Below, piece after piece: positions 36,041 through 44,973 of a DNA stretch of 64,000 nt (positions are counted from its first letter, which is position 1; every line of letters begins with the position of its first letter). The DNA comes from Chromohalobacter moromii (GTDB lineage: Bacteria > Pseudomonadota > Gammaproteobacteria > Pseudomonadales > Halomonadaceae). The notes under the pieces are model-generated. The model was not told where the DNA came from. It searched no databases and worked only from the letters and a program-made list of their open reading frames with translations. The translations under genes and the position numbers were made by a program. The stretch spans positions 248,001 to 312,000 of the forward strand of contig NZ_JAHXDI010000003.1 in assembly GCF_023091865.1 (NCBI RefSeq). The letters run 5' to 3'.

Positions 36041-37492
36041 ATGAGAGACACTTGCCAGCAGTTCATCGATGGGCAGTGGCGTGCAAGCGATGGCGGACGT
36101 GATCTGGACGTGGTCGATCCCTATCGGGAAACCGTCATCGCCAAGCTGCCCGCGGGCAATGCACGCGACGTCGACGCGGCGGTGCGCGCCGCCAGGGATG
36201 CACTGCCTGCTTGGCGGCGATTATCGGGTGAGGCCCGTGGGCGCTATCTGGAAGGACTGGCCGATGGACTGGCAGAACGGCATGCCGCGTTGTGCCAAAC
36301 GGTCAGTCTCAATGGCGGCAAGCCTTTGGCCGAGAGTCAGTTGGATGTCGACGATGCGATCGCTTGCTACCGGTACTACGCCGATCTCGCCAGACAGCTG
36401 GATGCCCGCCAGGGCGAGCCGAGCGCGCAACCTGTAGCGGGTGTTCAGATCCGTCGCTATTTCGATCCCATCGGCGTGGTCGGCCTGATCACGCCCTGGA
36501 ACTTCCCCTTGGTGACGGCCGCCTGGAAAATCGCCCCCGCGCTGGCGGCCGGTTGCTGCATCGTGTTCAAGCCCTCGGAAGTCGTGCCGATGCCGGAGCA
36601 GGCAATTGCCGATATCGCCCAGGCCATCGACCTGCCGCGTGGCGTCCTCAACCTCCTCAACGGCGACGGACGCGGCATCGGCGAGGCACTGACCCAGCAC
36701 ACCGGGATCGACAAGATATCCTTTACCGGAAGCAACCCGACCGGCGAGACGGTCATGCGCGTCGCGGCCACGGGGGTACGCAATGTCTCGCTCGAGCTGG
36801 GCGGCAAGTCCCCCATCATCGTGACCGAGGACGCCGACATCACGCAGGCGGCAAGTCTCGTCATGAACGGCATTTTCGCCAATGCCGGCCAGATATGCTC
36901 AGCCACCTCGCGGTTGCTGGTTCACCAGGCCGTGGCCGAGGACCTGTACGCGGCCCTAAGCCGGCATATCGACGCCCTCGTGATGGGAGACCCGCTCGAC
37001 GAGGCAACGACTCTCGGACCACTCGTCAGCGATAAGCAGCGGACAACGGTCGACCGCTATCTGACGTTCGCGAAGGATGAGGGACTGATCCCCGTGCGTG
37101 AAGCCTCCCACCGCGAGCTTCCCCGCCAGGGCTTTTTCGTGGCGCCCACGCTGTTCCGCGACGTTCCCGTCGAGAGCCGGCTCTGGCAGGAAGAAATATT
37201 CGGCCCGGTCCTCTGCGCGCGCCAATTCGCCAGCGACGACGAGGCCATCGCCGTCGCCAACGACAGCGACTACGGCCTGGCGGCTAGCGTCGTCAGCGGC
37301 AGTCATGAACGGGCATCCGCCATTGCGCGGCATCTCACGGCAGGATCGATCTGGACCAACATGGACCAGGTAGCCCCGCCCCAAGCGGCCTGGGGCGGTG
37401 GCAAAAAAAGCGGAATCGGCCGTGAACTCGGTCCCGAGGGCCTGGCTGCCTACCAGGAATTGAAGCAGGTGATGGCGCCCGTAGATACCTGA
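36041..37492 (+). CDS. NAD-dependent aldehyde dehydrogenase, betaine-aldehyde type
   Basis: A 483-residue aldehyde dehydrogenase. Rossmann part with TPWNFPLVTAAWKIAPALAAGC and FTGSNPTGE, catalytic Glu in LELGGKSP and catalytic Cys in NAGQICSATSRL; the C-SATSRL context is typical of betaine aldehyde dehydrogenases. AAGGAGCCCTC precedes the ATG. With the divergent alcohol dehydrogenase it would take an amino alcohol through the aldehyde to the acid. Confidence 0.87.
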   Translation: MRDTCQQFIDGQWRASDGGRDLDVVDPYRETVIAKLPAGNARDVDAAVRAARDALPAWRRLSGEARGRYLEGLADGLAERHAALCQTVSLNGGKPLAESQLDVDDAIACYRYYADLARQLDARQGEPSAQPVAGVQIRRYFDPIGVVGLITPWNFPLVTAAWKIAPALAAGCCIVFKPSEVVPMPEQAIADIAQAIDLPRGVLNLLNGDGRGIGEALTQHTGIDKISFTGSNPTGETVMRVAATGVRNVSLELGGKSPIIVTEDADITQAASLVMNGIFANAGQICSATSRLLVHQAVAEDLYAALSRHIDALVMGDPLDEATTLGPLVSDKQRTTVDRYLTFAKDEGLIPVREASHRELPRQGFFVAPTLFRDVPVESRLWQEEIFGPVLCARQFASDDEAIAVANDSDYGLAASVVSGSHERASAIARHLTAGSIWTNMDQVAPPQAAWGGGKKSGIGRELGPEGLAAYQELKQVMAPVDT

Positions 37493-37531
37493 GCGCCCCA
37501 CCGAAAGCGACGATCGCCGCCCGTGTCGCGG

Positions 37532-38386
37532 TCAGGTATTGAGGATCACGCCGCCGTTGAGATGTAGCGTCTGGCCGTTCATGTAGGAAGATTCCTCGCT
37601 GGCGAGGTAGACGTAGGCGGGGCCCATTTCACTGGGCTGGCCGGCGCGGTCCATGGGTACCTGGCCCCCGAAGCCGGCGACCTTGTCCGCGTCGAAACTG
37701 GCGGGGATGAGGGGCGTCCACACCGGGCCGGGGGCGACGGCGTTGACGCGAATGTCGCGATCGACCAGTGACATCGCCAGCGAGCGGACCAGCCCCTGGA
37801 TGGCGCCCTTGGTCGCGGTGTAGTCGATCAGCGTGTCGTTGCCCTTGAAGGCATTGACCGATGAGGTGGCGATGATGGTGTCGCCTTCGTGCATGTGCGG
37901 TAGCGCGTGCTTGGCCATGTAGAAATGGCTGAAGACGTTGGTCTGGAAGGTCTGCTGCAACTGGTCGTCGGGAATCTGCGTGACATCGTCCCAGTCGTAC
38001 TGCTCGGCGGCGTTGTTGACCAGGATGTTGATCGCGCCGAAGCTCGCCAGCGTCGTATCGACCACATGGTGGCACAGCATCGGATCGCCGACATCGCCGT
38101 GCACCAGGACGCACTCACGCCCCTCAGCTTCGACCAGCGCCTGGGTATCCTCGGCGTCACGCGTTTCGTTGAGATAGACGACGACGCAATTGGCGCCCTC
38201 GCGGGCAAAATGCACCGCCACGGCGCGACCGATGCCGCTGTCGCCGCCGGTGATGATGGCGACCTTGCCGTCGAGCTTGCCGGTGCCGCGATAACTGTCG
38301 CGGATATACTCGGGCTCGGGCCGCATGGCATGTTCATCGCCGGGCTGGTCGGCCTGTTCCTGCGCGGGGAAATGTTGCTCACCCAT
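37532..38386 (-). CDS. Short-chain dehydrogenase/reductase, YghA-like
   Basis: A 284-residue SDR with an N-terminal polar extension (about 35 residues) typical of YghA/GSP39-type stress SDRs. Cofactor motif TGGDSGIGRAVA, NNAAEQ, catalytic Ser in TSSVNAF and YTATKGA with Tyr and Lys. Start at 38386 follows AAGGAGCG. Monocistronic and convergent with the aldehyde dehydrogenase gene. Substrate unknown. Confidence 0.85.
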   Translation of the reverse strand: MGEQHFPAQEQADQPGDEHAMRPEPEYIRDSYRGTGKLDGKVAIITGGDSGIGRAVAVHFAREGANCVVVYLNETRDAEDTQALVEAEGRECVLVHGDVGDPMLCHHVVDTTLASFGAINILVNNAAEQYDWDDVTQIPDDQLQQTFQTNVFSHFYMAKHALPHMHEGDTIIATSSVNAFKGNDTLIDYTATKGAIQGLVRSLAMSLVDRDIRVNAVAPGPVWTPLIPASFDADKVAGFGGQVPMDRAGQPSEMGPAYVYLASEESSYMNGQTLHLNGGVILNT

Positions 38387-38551
38387 GACATTCGCTCCTT
38401 GAATGGTGGGAACTACCATGTCTCACCATAGAAGCCGCTAGCGCCCAGGCCAAGCGAAGCGCGCCGATCGACGCAAGCAGCGGATGAAGCCAACGGCGCG
38501 TATGCGTACACTACGCGCAGCGATCCCCTGCGCCACTTGCGAGGCTTACCG

Positions 38552-39583
38552 ATGAGTTCCCACCTGCTTTCCGTCGATTCCCTGTCCCGCGATTACGTCG
38601 AGCACCTGATGCAGCTCGCCGGCCGCATGGAACCCTTCGCCCAGCGGCGCAAGGTAACCCGTGTGCTGGAAGGCGCGGTGCTAGGCAACCTGTTTTTCGA
38701 GGCCAGCACGCGCACCCGCATCAGCTTTCACGCGGCGTTCTCGCGTCTCGGCGGTAGTGTCTGCGACACCACCGGTTTCACCTTCTCGTCGATGGCCAAG
38801 GGCGAATCCCTCTACGACACCAGCCGCGTGATGGGCGGTTATGTAGACGCCGTCGTCCTGCGCCATCCCGACCAGGGCGCCGTGGCGGAATTCGCCGAGG
38901 CCACGCGGGTGCCGGTGATCAACGGCGGCGACGGCCCCGGCGAGCATCCCAGCCAGGCGCTGCTGGATCTGTACACCATCGAGAAGGAATTCGCGCGCCT
39001 GGGCAAACGCCTCGAAGGCGCACACTTCCTGCTCACCGGCGATCTCAAGCACGGCCGCACCGTACATTCCCTGATCAAGCTGCTGTCGCTGTTCGGCCCG
39101 CTACGCATCACGTTGGTATCACCGCCGGGGCTGGAAATGCCGCGTCACTTGATCGACCTGGTCACCTCGCGCGGGCATCGCGTGGAGCAGCGCGAGAGCT
39201 TGGCCAACGATTTCGGCGACCTCGACGTGATCTACACCACGCGCATCCAGAAGGAACGCTTCACCGACGAGATGTCGGAGACCTTCGCCGGCATCTCCCA
39301 GGACTTCATCGTCGACCGCGCCTTCCTCGACCAGCGTTGCTCACCGACCACCATCGTCATGCACCCCCTGCCACGCGACAGCCGCCCCGGCGCCAACGAC
39401 CTCAACGTCGACCTCAATGGCGACCCGCGCCTGGCCATCTTCCGCCAGGCCGACAATGGGATTCCCATGCGCATGGCGATCTTCGCCAACCTGCTGCAAG
39501 TCGAGGAGTACATCGAGCGCGACGCCCAGGACGTGCGCTGGTTCGTGCCGCCGACCTTCGGCGTCGACGACCGCACGTTGTAG
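38552..39583 (+). CDS. pyrB: Aspartate carbamoyltransferase
   Basis: A 343-residue carbamoyltransferase, first committed step of pyrimidine synthesis. The carbamoyl-phosphate loop is FFEASTRTRISFHAAFSRLG, followed by HPDQGAVAEFAE, NGGDGPGEHPSQALLDLYT and the C-terminal HPLPRDSRPGAND. The pattern and length fit PyrB rather than ArgF. No pyrI or pyrC follows. The start at 38552 has GCGAGG upstream; the frame to 38537 has none. Confidence 0.9.
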   Translation: MSSHLLSVDSLSRDYVEHLMQLAGRMEPFAQRRKVTRVLEGAVLGNLFFEASTRTRISFHAAFSRLGGSVCDTTGFTFSSMAKGESLYDTSRVMGGYVDAVVLRHPDQGAVAEFAEATRVPVINGGDGPGEHPSQALLDLYTIEKEFARLGKRLEGAHFLLTGDLKHGRTVHSLIKLLSLFGPLRITLVSPPGLEMPRHLIDLVTSRGHRVEQRESLANDFGDLDVIYTTRIQKERFTDEMSETFAGISQDFIVDRAFLDQRCSPTTIVMHPLPRDSRPGANDLNVDLNGDPRLAIFRQADNGIPMRMAIFANLLQVEEYIERDAQDVRWFVPPTFGVDDRTL

Positions 39584-39585
39584 GG

Positions 39586-39608
39586 CTGCGCCCCCGGGCC
39601 GGGCGCAG
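39586..39608. terminator. Hairpin between pyrB and the LuxR gene
   Basis: CTGCGCCC / GGGCGCAG, 7-base loop, two bases after the pyrB stop and between convergent genes. No T-run. Confidence 0.45.
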
Positions 39609-39626
39609 ACAGTTGTCGTGCCAGGC

Positions 39627-40454
39627 CTAGGGGCGCGCCTGCCAGAACAGAGAGAACAATTCCGACTGCGAGTTGATGCCCAGCTTGGCGTAGAGATGTT
39701 TCTTGTGGGCGCGTACGGTTTCCACCGAGATCGCCATGCGCCGGGCGATCTCCTTGGTCGAGCTGCCGCCTAGCATGAGCTGGCTGACTTCGCGCTCGCG
39801 TTCGGTTAGTGACTGGTGGGATTCCAGCTCGCGCGGCGTTTGGGGCGAGGGATGCCATGGATGCGGCCCCGGCGGCATGCCATCTTCGTTCTCGAATTCG
39901 AAATGCATGCGCTGGCGCATCAGGGCCAGCACCCACGGCTGCACCAGACTCAGAAGGCCGAGCGCCTCGGGCGAGTAAGCGCGGGTCGATCCCAACGACA
40001 GGCATAGCGTGCGCTCGGCATCGAGCGGGCAGTTGAACTGCACTTCGTCGGCGACGATGTTGCGCTGGAAGTAACGCTGGTAGTACTCGGTGCTCTGGAA
40101 GCACTGCGGCGCCACATCAGCCAGCGTATACAGCCCGGCGCGCGCGTGGTCACGGGCATCGATATAGAACGGATCGAGCAGATACAGGCCGCGCTGATAA
40201 TCCTGGAACAACGCCTCGTCGGCCCCATCATCCTCGTCGCTTTCCGCGAGGATGCGCGGCGGCTGGCGATGATGGAAGATCAGCACTACCCATGTATCGA
40301 AATCGACGTGACGCCCCAGGGTACGCACCGTGGCCAGCCAGAAATTGGCGCCATCCAGCTTATCCGCCAGGGCCCCGAAGGCGCGATGCCAGGCCACGCT
40401 TTCCAGACCGCTCGGTGCTGCCATCTGCTCGCTATCGTCTGCGTCGCTCATCAT
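39627..40454 (-). CDS. LuxR-family transcriptional regulator
   Basis: A 275-residue regulator with a C-terminal LuxR HTH (SLTEREREVSQLMLGGSSTKEIARRMAIS and VRAHKKHLYAKLGI). The N-terminal 190 residues look like an autoinducer- or PAS-type sensor region but were not assigned. ATG 40454 is nine bases after GGAGG; the GTG at 40463 abuts that site and is rejected. Divergent from an AT-rich hydrolase/permease pair that it may control. No LuxI gene is in the window. Confidence 0.8.
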   Translation of the reverse strand: MMSDADDSEQMAAPSGLESVAWHRAFGALADKLDGANFWLATVRTLGRHVDFDTWVVLIFHHRQPPRILAESDEDDGADEALFQDYQRGLYLLDPFYIDARDHARAGLYTLADVAPQCFQSTEYYQRYFQRNIVADEVQFNCPLDAERTLCLSLGSTRAYSPEALGLLSLVQPWVLALMRQRMHFEFENEDGMPPGPHPWHPSPQTPRELESHQSLTEREREVSQLMLGGSSTKEIARRMAISVETVRAHKKHLYAKLGINSQSELFSLFWQARP

Positions 40455-40468
40455 CTCGCTCACCCTCC

Positions 40469-40481
40469 AAGGGTAACCCTT
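40469..40481. promoter_or_regulatory. Palindrome at the LuxR-gene leader
   Basis: AAGGGT-A-ACCCTT, a perfect 6-bp inverted repeat next to the luxR-type ribosome site (GGAGG). It could be an operator for autoregulation or a leader hairpin. Confidence 0.35.
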
Positions 40482-40573
40482 CTATGGAATAGGCATTGCT
40501 CGCAAATTGCGCATACTGGCAGTGAAACAACAAAGTCGCCAGATTTTTAAGTACAACCGTTCGGAACCATATC

Positions 40574-41392
40574 ATGGACATCACCCTTGCCCAGCTCTCA
40601 TATACAGAAGGCAATATAAAAAGAAACTTAGAAAAAGCCTTATCAGTCATATACAACTGCAATCACGATACTGATATTATCGTTTTCCCTGAAATGTATC
40701 TGACTGGCTTCGTTGAAACAGATCATGTGAGTGATCGCGCGCTCAGCCTTGAAAGCCAAGAAATCACGACACTACATGAAGTGGCGAAAGAGAAAGACAT
40801 AGCCATTGCCATCGGGCTGATCGAAAGTAAAGGCAACACATTCTATAACTCAACCATATTAATCACGCCGGAAGAACGTGTCGCTTTATGCTATCGCAAG
40901 ACCCATTTATGGCCAGATGAACGCAACTTGGTACAGCCGGGAGACCGGCTATCCACTTGCCTATGGAGAGGCACCAGAATAGGGCTTCTTATTTGTTATG
41001 ACATTGAGTTTCCTGAACCTGCCCGAGCTCTTGCCAGCATGGGCGCAGACCTATTACTCATAACAAATGGCAACATGGACCCCTATGGGAAAGTACACAA
41101 TACTGCAGCACTTTCCCGTGCCATGGAAAACCAAATATTCATTGCCATGGCCAATCGCGCCGGCCAAGGTACCGGACTAACGTTCGCTGGCGAAAGCGCT
41201 ATCGTGGACCCGCTAGGTAATATTGTCGCCAAGTGCGATCGCTCAGAACAAACCTGCCATGCCAGTATCGATCTTTCTTTGATACACGAGTCTCGTCAAG
41301 AATATTGCTATAAAGAAGATAGAAAACTAAGCCTGACCGGACACCAAGTAGAACACGGCAACGCAATAAAAGAGTGGGTCATAAATAACTAA
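40574..41392 (+). CDS. Carbon-nitrogen hydrolase (nitrilase superfamily)
   Basis: A 272-residue nitrilase-superfamily amidase with the full catalytic triad: Glu in IVFPEMYLTGF, Lys in CYRKTHLWP and Cys in LLICYDIEFPE. It is likely an omega-amidase or carbamoylase-type enzyme; the substrate is unknown. The coding sequence is visibly richer in A and T (many AAA, ATA, TTA codons) than its neighbours, a sign of transfer. The APC permease follows 53 bp later on the same strand, and the LuxR gene is divergent. Confidence 0.83.
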   Translation: MDITLAQLSYTEGNIKRNLEKALSVIYNCNHDTDIIVFPEMYLTGFVETDHVSDRALSLESQEITTLHEVAKEKDIAIAIGLIESKGNTFYNSTILITPEERVALCYRKTHLWPDERNLVQPGDRLSTCLWRGTRIGLLICYDIEFPEPARALASMGADLLLITNGNMDPYGKVHNTAALSRAMENQIFIAMANRAGQGTGLTFAGESAIVDPLGNIVAKCDRSEQTCHASIDLSLIHESRQEYCYKEDRKLSLTGHQVEHGNAIKEWVINN

Positions 41393-41445
41393 TATAATAC
41401 ACCAATACTCAGAATCATCTACAAAAAAGACAACCTGGAGAAATC

Positions 41446-42765
41446 ATGAGTGATCTCAAAAAAACGCTAACTCTAAGTGCTATAGTGCTTTTCGGGTTAG
41501 CATACATGACGCCGACAGTAGTTCTGGCTACTTTCGGAATCCTTGCTGATACGACCCAAGGGGGAGTTCCCTCAGCATACGTAGCAGCATTAATTGCAAT
41601 TATTTTCACTGCTATCAGCTATGGCCATATGGCAGCCATATATCCAATGGCTGGTTCTGCCTATACCTATGTCAGAAAAGCCATAGATACACGCCTAGGC
41701 TTTTTAGCTGGGTGGGCCGTGCTTTTGGATTATTTATTCCTTCCCATGGCCATCTGGTTAATTGGTTCTGCTTATCTCCATTCGGCATTCCCTTCTATTC
41801 CTCAATCGATTTGGGTGCTCGCATTTATCGTCGCCACCACAACGGTAAATATCTTGGGGATCAAGACTGCTAATACCATCAATATACTAATGATGACCAT
41901 TCAGTTCTTAGTCTTGATCGCATTTGTGGCGCTGTGCGTTCACTATGTATGGGGTGATGCCACGCAACCATTGTGGACGTTTTCACCATTTATCCCCACG
42001 GATGGCCTTGATGTATCACTGATAATGTCAGGAGCGGCGATCGCCTGCTATTCATTCCTAGGCTTCGACGCCATCACCACACTCGCAGAGGAAACACGCG
42101 ATTCACGCCGCACGATACCTAAAGCAATCATCCTTACGACGCTAATTGGCGGCGCCATCTTCATTATAACGTCATACTTTGTTCAGCTTTCTCACCCAGG
42201 TGCGAGCTTTGAAAATACTGATGCAGCAGCCTTCGAGATTGCCCAAAACATTGGCGGCGACATTTTCGTGTCCATCTTCATGATCGGCATGCTGGTCGGG
42301 CAGTTTGCTTCTGGCTTAGCTTCACAAGCTAGTGCATCTCGCCTTCTCTTTGCGATGGGGCGTGATAGTGTCCTGCCAAACAAGATTTTTGGTAAGCTTG
42401 GTAAATTCCAAACGCCTGTCAACGCACTCATACTTTGTGGAACAGTCGCGTTACTAGCGCTCAAACTTGATGTTTCCACATCAACTTCCTTTATTAACTT
42501 CGGCGCTTTTCTCGCTTTTTCACTTGTCAATCTATCCGTTATTTTCGCCTGCTATATCGGCAAAAGAAAGCAGGGATTAAAACCACACCTGTTGTACTTG
42601 GCCTTCCCCGTCATTGGAATCTTGGCCATGATATGGCTGATGATTAGCCTGGATCACCTAGCCATCATGCTGGGCAGTGCGTGGCTGTTGTGCGGCCTGG
42701 CGTGGCTGACCTGGCTGACGCGTGGCTTCAGCCGCCCCACGCCGGAGCTGAACCTGGAGAGTTGA
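41446..42765 (+). CDS. APC-family amino acid/amine permease
   Basis: A 439-residue, 12-helix APC transporter. N-terminal LSAIVLFGLAYMTPT, GHMAAIYPMAGSAYTYVRKAI and FLGFDAITTLAEETRDSRRTIPKAI are family signatures, and the type recalls putrescine importers such as PuuP/PlaP. It is AT-rich like the hydrolase gene, except for the last 30 or so codons (after about 42660), which return to GC-rich usage. The pair probably imports and hydrolyses an amide or amine. Ribosome site CTGGAGAAATC precedes the ATG. Confidence 0.83.
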   Translation: MSDLKKTLTLSAIVLFGLAYMTPTVVLATFGILADTTQGGVPSAYVAALIAIIFTAISYGHMAAIYPMAGSAYTYVRKAIDTRLGFLAGWAVLLDYLFLPMAIWLIGSAYLHSAFPSIPQSIWVLAFIVATTTVNILGIKTANTINILMMTIQFLVLIAFVALCVHYVWGDATQPLWTFSPFIPTDGLDVSLIMSGAAIACYSFLGFDAITTLAEETRDSRRTIPKAIILTTLIGGAIFIITSYFVQLSHPGASFENTDAAAFEIAQNIGGDIFVSIFMIGMLVGQFASGLASQASASRLLFAMGRDSVLPNKIFGKLGKFQTPVNALILCGTVALLALKLDVSTSTSFINFGAFLAFSLVNLSVIFACYIGKRKQGLKPHLLYLAFPVIGILAMIWLMISLDHLAIMLGSAWLLCGLAWLTWLTRGFSRPTPELNLES

Positions 42766-42784
42766 TAAGCAAGGGCGAATCGCT

Positions 42785-42820
42785 AACGCCCGCGATCGGC
42801 TCAGGCCGGTCGCGGGCGTT
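42785..42820. terminator. Bidirectional terminator between permease and ruvX
   Basis: Perfect 11-bp stem AACGCCCGCGA / TCGCGGGCGTT with a 14-base loop, between convergent genes. It touches the ruvX stop codon. Confidence 0.7.
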
Positions 42821-43266
42821 TATGGCATGCGGTGCAGGAAGGTGTCGTCGGCGAAGAAGCTTTCCAGAATCAACTGCGCGGCGATGCCGTCCACGCCGTC
42901 GTCACGATAGTTGCCCCGGTGCCCGGCATCGCGGGCGATGCGCTTGGCGGCCCGCGTCGAGCCGCGCTCGTCGAACACCTCCACCGGCTTGCCGAAGCGC
43001 CCATGCAGGCGATTGCCGAACTTGCGCGCCCGCCGACTCATGTCTGACTCGGTGCCGTCCATGTTGAGCGGCAGCCCTACGACCAAAAGATCCGGCTGCC
43101 ATTCGTTGAGCAACTGGCCGATCTGCTGCCACTCGGGAATCCCGTTACGCGCGGGCAACGGCGCCAGGGCCGTGGCACTGCCCAGCATTTCGTTACCTAC
43201 CGCCACGCCGATGCGCCGCGTGCCATAATCGAAGGCCAGTACCAGCCGCTGCCCCGCCTCGGCCAT
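42820..43266 (-). CDS. ruvX: RuvX/YqgF RNase H-fold nuclease
   Basis: A 148-residue YqgF-type nuclease (pre-16S rRNA 5'-end processing; also called putative Holliday junction resolvase). Asp motif LAFDYGTRRIGVAVG, VVGLPLNMDGTE, and FDERGSTRAA with catalytic acids. The start at 43266 makes a TGATG-type overlap with yqgE, the usual arrangement. A longer frame to 43392 is not used. Confidence 0.93.
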   Translation of the reverse strand: MAEAGQRLVLAFDYGTRRIGVAVGNEMLGSATALAPLPARNGIPEWQQIGQLLNEWQPDLLVVGLPLNMDGTESDMSRRARKFGNRLHGRFGKPVEVFDERGSTRAAKRIARDAGHRGNYRDDGVDGIAAQLILESFFADDTFLHRMP

Positions 43267-43823
43267 CAGGAATGTCCCGCCTCGCGCGTCATCAGGTTCA
43301 GATCGACGCCCAAGATACCCGCCGCCGCGTTCAGGCGCTGCTCGGCATGCACGTCGAAGAGGATCGAGGCGTCGCCTTCCACCGTCAGCCAAGTGTTCTG
43401 CTTGAGTTCGTCCTCGAGCTGGCCTGCCTGCCAGGCGGTGCAGCCCAGGCAGACGATGAAGTCTTCGGGGCCCCGGCCCTCGGCGATGGCCTTGAGCATA
43501 TCCATGGAGGTCGTCAGGGCGAGGTCGTCAGCGACCTGCAGGCTGGAATCCCAGGGTAGATTCGAGCCGCGATGCAGGATGAAGCCACGATCCTTGTGGA
43601 CCGGGCCACCATAGTGAACCGGCAAGTCGCGCTGCAGGCACTCCGAGGCATCCAGCTCGAGCTGCTCGAGCAGGGCATCCAGCGTCAGCTCCATGGGGCG
43701 ATTGACGATCACGCCCATGGTGCCGTTGTCGTCATGGTCACAGATGTAGGTCAACGTCCCCTTGAAGTTAGGGTCGTCGAGATGCGGCATCGCCAGCAGA
43801 AAATGATGCTTCAAGCTTTGCAT
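43266..43823 (-). CDS. yqgE: YqgE/AlgH family protein
   Basis: A 185-residue YqgE/AlgH protein: FLLAMPHLDDPNF, the NGTMGVIVNRPMEL core and HYGGPVHKDRGFILH. The biochemical role is unsettled. GGGAGGCTC precedes the ATG. Overlaps ruvX, downstream of gshB, in the conserved gshB-yqgE-ruvX order. Confidence 0.93.
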   Translation of the reverse strand: MQSLKHHFLLAMPHLDDPNFKGTLTYICDHDDNGTMGVIVNRPMELTLDALLEQLELDASECLQRDLPVHYGGPVHKDRGFILHRGSNLPWDSSLQVADDLALTTSMDMLKAIAEGRGPEDFIVCLGCTAWQAGQLEDELKQNTWLTVEGDASILFDVHAEQRLNAAAGILGVDLNLMTREAGHS

Positions 43824-43941
43824 GAGCCTCCCGGGCGTCGAGGCGCGTCCCGCCCCTCGCTTACGCCGAAATTGGTGCTTGTCGCAGCGATTGTATCACT
43901 GCCCTTGCCGAACCTCGCCATCGTGGGATGGCAAGCGGCGC

Positions 43942-44895
43942 TCAAAAGCGCCGGGCAATGGCGTCCATCAATAATCCACCGATGTCGGTGCCGCGCTGGG
44001 CGTCGATCTCGCGCACGCAGGTGGGGCTGGTGACATTGATCTCGGTGATGTAATCGCCGATCACGTCGAGCCCAACGAAGATCAGCCCCTTGTCGAGGAT
44101 CGCCGGCTTGACCTGCTCGATGAGCCAATAATCGCGGTCGGTGAGCTCGCGGGCCTCGCCGCGCCCGCCGGCCGCCAGGTTGCCGCGTGTCTCGCCAGCG
44201 CTGGGAATGCGCGCCAGACCATAGGGCACCGGCTCGCCGTCGATCAGTAGGATGCGCGTATCGCCGGCCTTGATCTCGGGCAGATAACGCTGCGCCATGA
44301 TCTGGCGCGTGCCGCGCTCGGTGAGCTGCTCGATGACCGAGCCCAGATTGCGGCCCTCCGGCGTGATATGAAAGATGCCGCTACCACCCATGCCGTCCAG
44401 CGGTTTGAAGATCACATCGCCATGCCGGGCATGAAAATCGCGCAAGACGGCATCGTGGCAAGAGACCACGGAGGGCGGGATGCAGTGCGGGAACTGCTGG
44501 GCAAAGAGCTTCTCGTTGCTGGTCAAAAGCGCCTGGGTGGGATTGACCACCAGCACGCCCTCGCGCTCGGCGAAGCCCAGCAAGTGCACGGCGTTGAGGA
44601 AGTGATCATCCACCGGCGGGTCCTGGCGCATCAGGATCACGTCGAGCTCCGCCAGCGGCGCGGCTTGCACTTCCTCGAGTCGATACCACGCCTCGGGGTC
44701 ACGGTACGCCTCCAGCGCGCGCATGCGGCCCATGGCGCGCCCACCTTCCAGGTACAGGTCTTCCGGCTCGAGATAATAAAGCGACCAGCCGCGTTGCTGC
44801 GCGGCCCACAGCATGGCCAGGGTGGTGTCTTTCTTGTAGGCGATATCGGCGATGGGGTCCATCACCACGCCGAGCTTCAAGGCGCGCTCGCTCAT
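43942..44895 (-). CDS. gshB: Glutathione synthetase
   Basis: A 317-residue ATP-grasp ligase joining gamma-glutamylcysteine and glycine. N-terminal VMDPIADIAYKKDTT, ATP-grasp segments FKPLDGMGGSGIF and MAQRYLPEIKAGDTRIL, and DYITEINVTSPTCVREID. Normal length. In many gammaproteobacteria rsmE directly precedes gshB; here cvfB and an inserted island lie between them. Confidence 0.96.
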   Translation of the reverse strand: MSERALKLGVVMDPIADIAYKKDTTLAMLWAAQQRGWSLYYLEPEDLYLEGGRAMGRMRALEAYRDPEAWYRLEEVQAAPLAELDVILMRQDPPVDDHFLNAVHLLGFAEREGVLVVNPTQALLTSNEKLFAQQFPHCIPPSVVSCHDAVLRDFHARHGDVIFKPLDGMGGSGIFHITPEGRNLGSVIEQLTERGTRQIMAQRYLPEIKAGDTRILLIDGEPVPYGLARIPSAGETRGNLAAGGRGEARELTDRDYWLIEQVKPAILDKGLIFVGLDVIGDYITEINVTSPTCVREIDAQRGTDIGGLLMDAIARRF

Positions 44896-44973
44896 GATCG
44901 GTCTTCCAGGCTAGGAATGAATGCGCGCAGTATGCCGCAGCGACCAGCGGAAGACCAAGGCGCCAGCGGCGCG

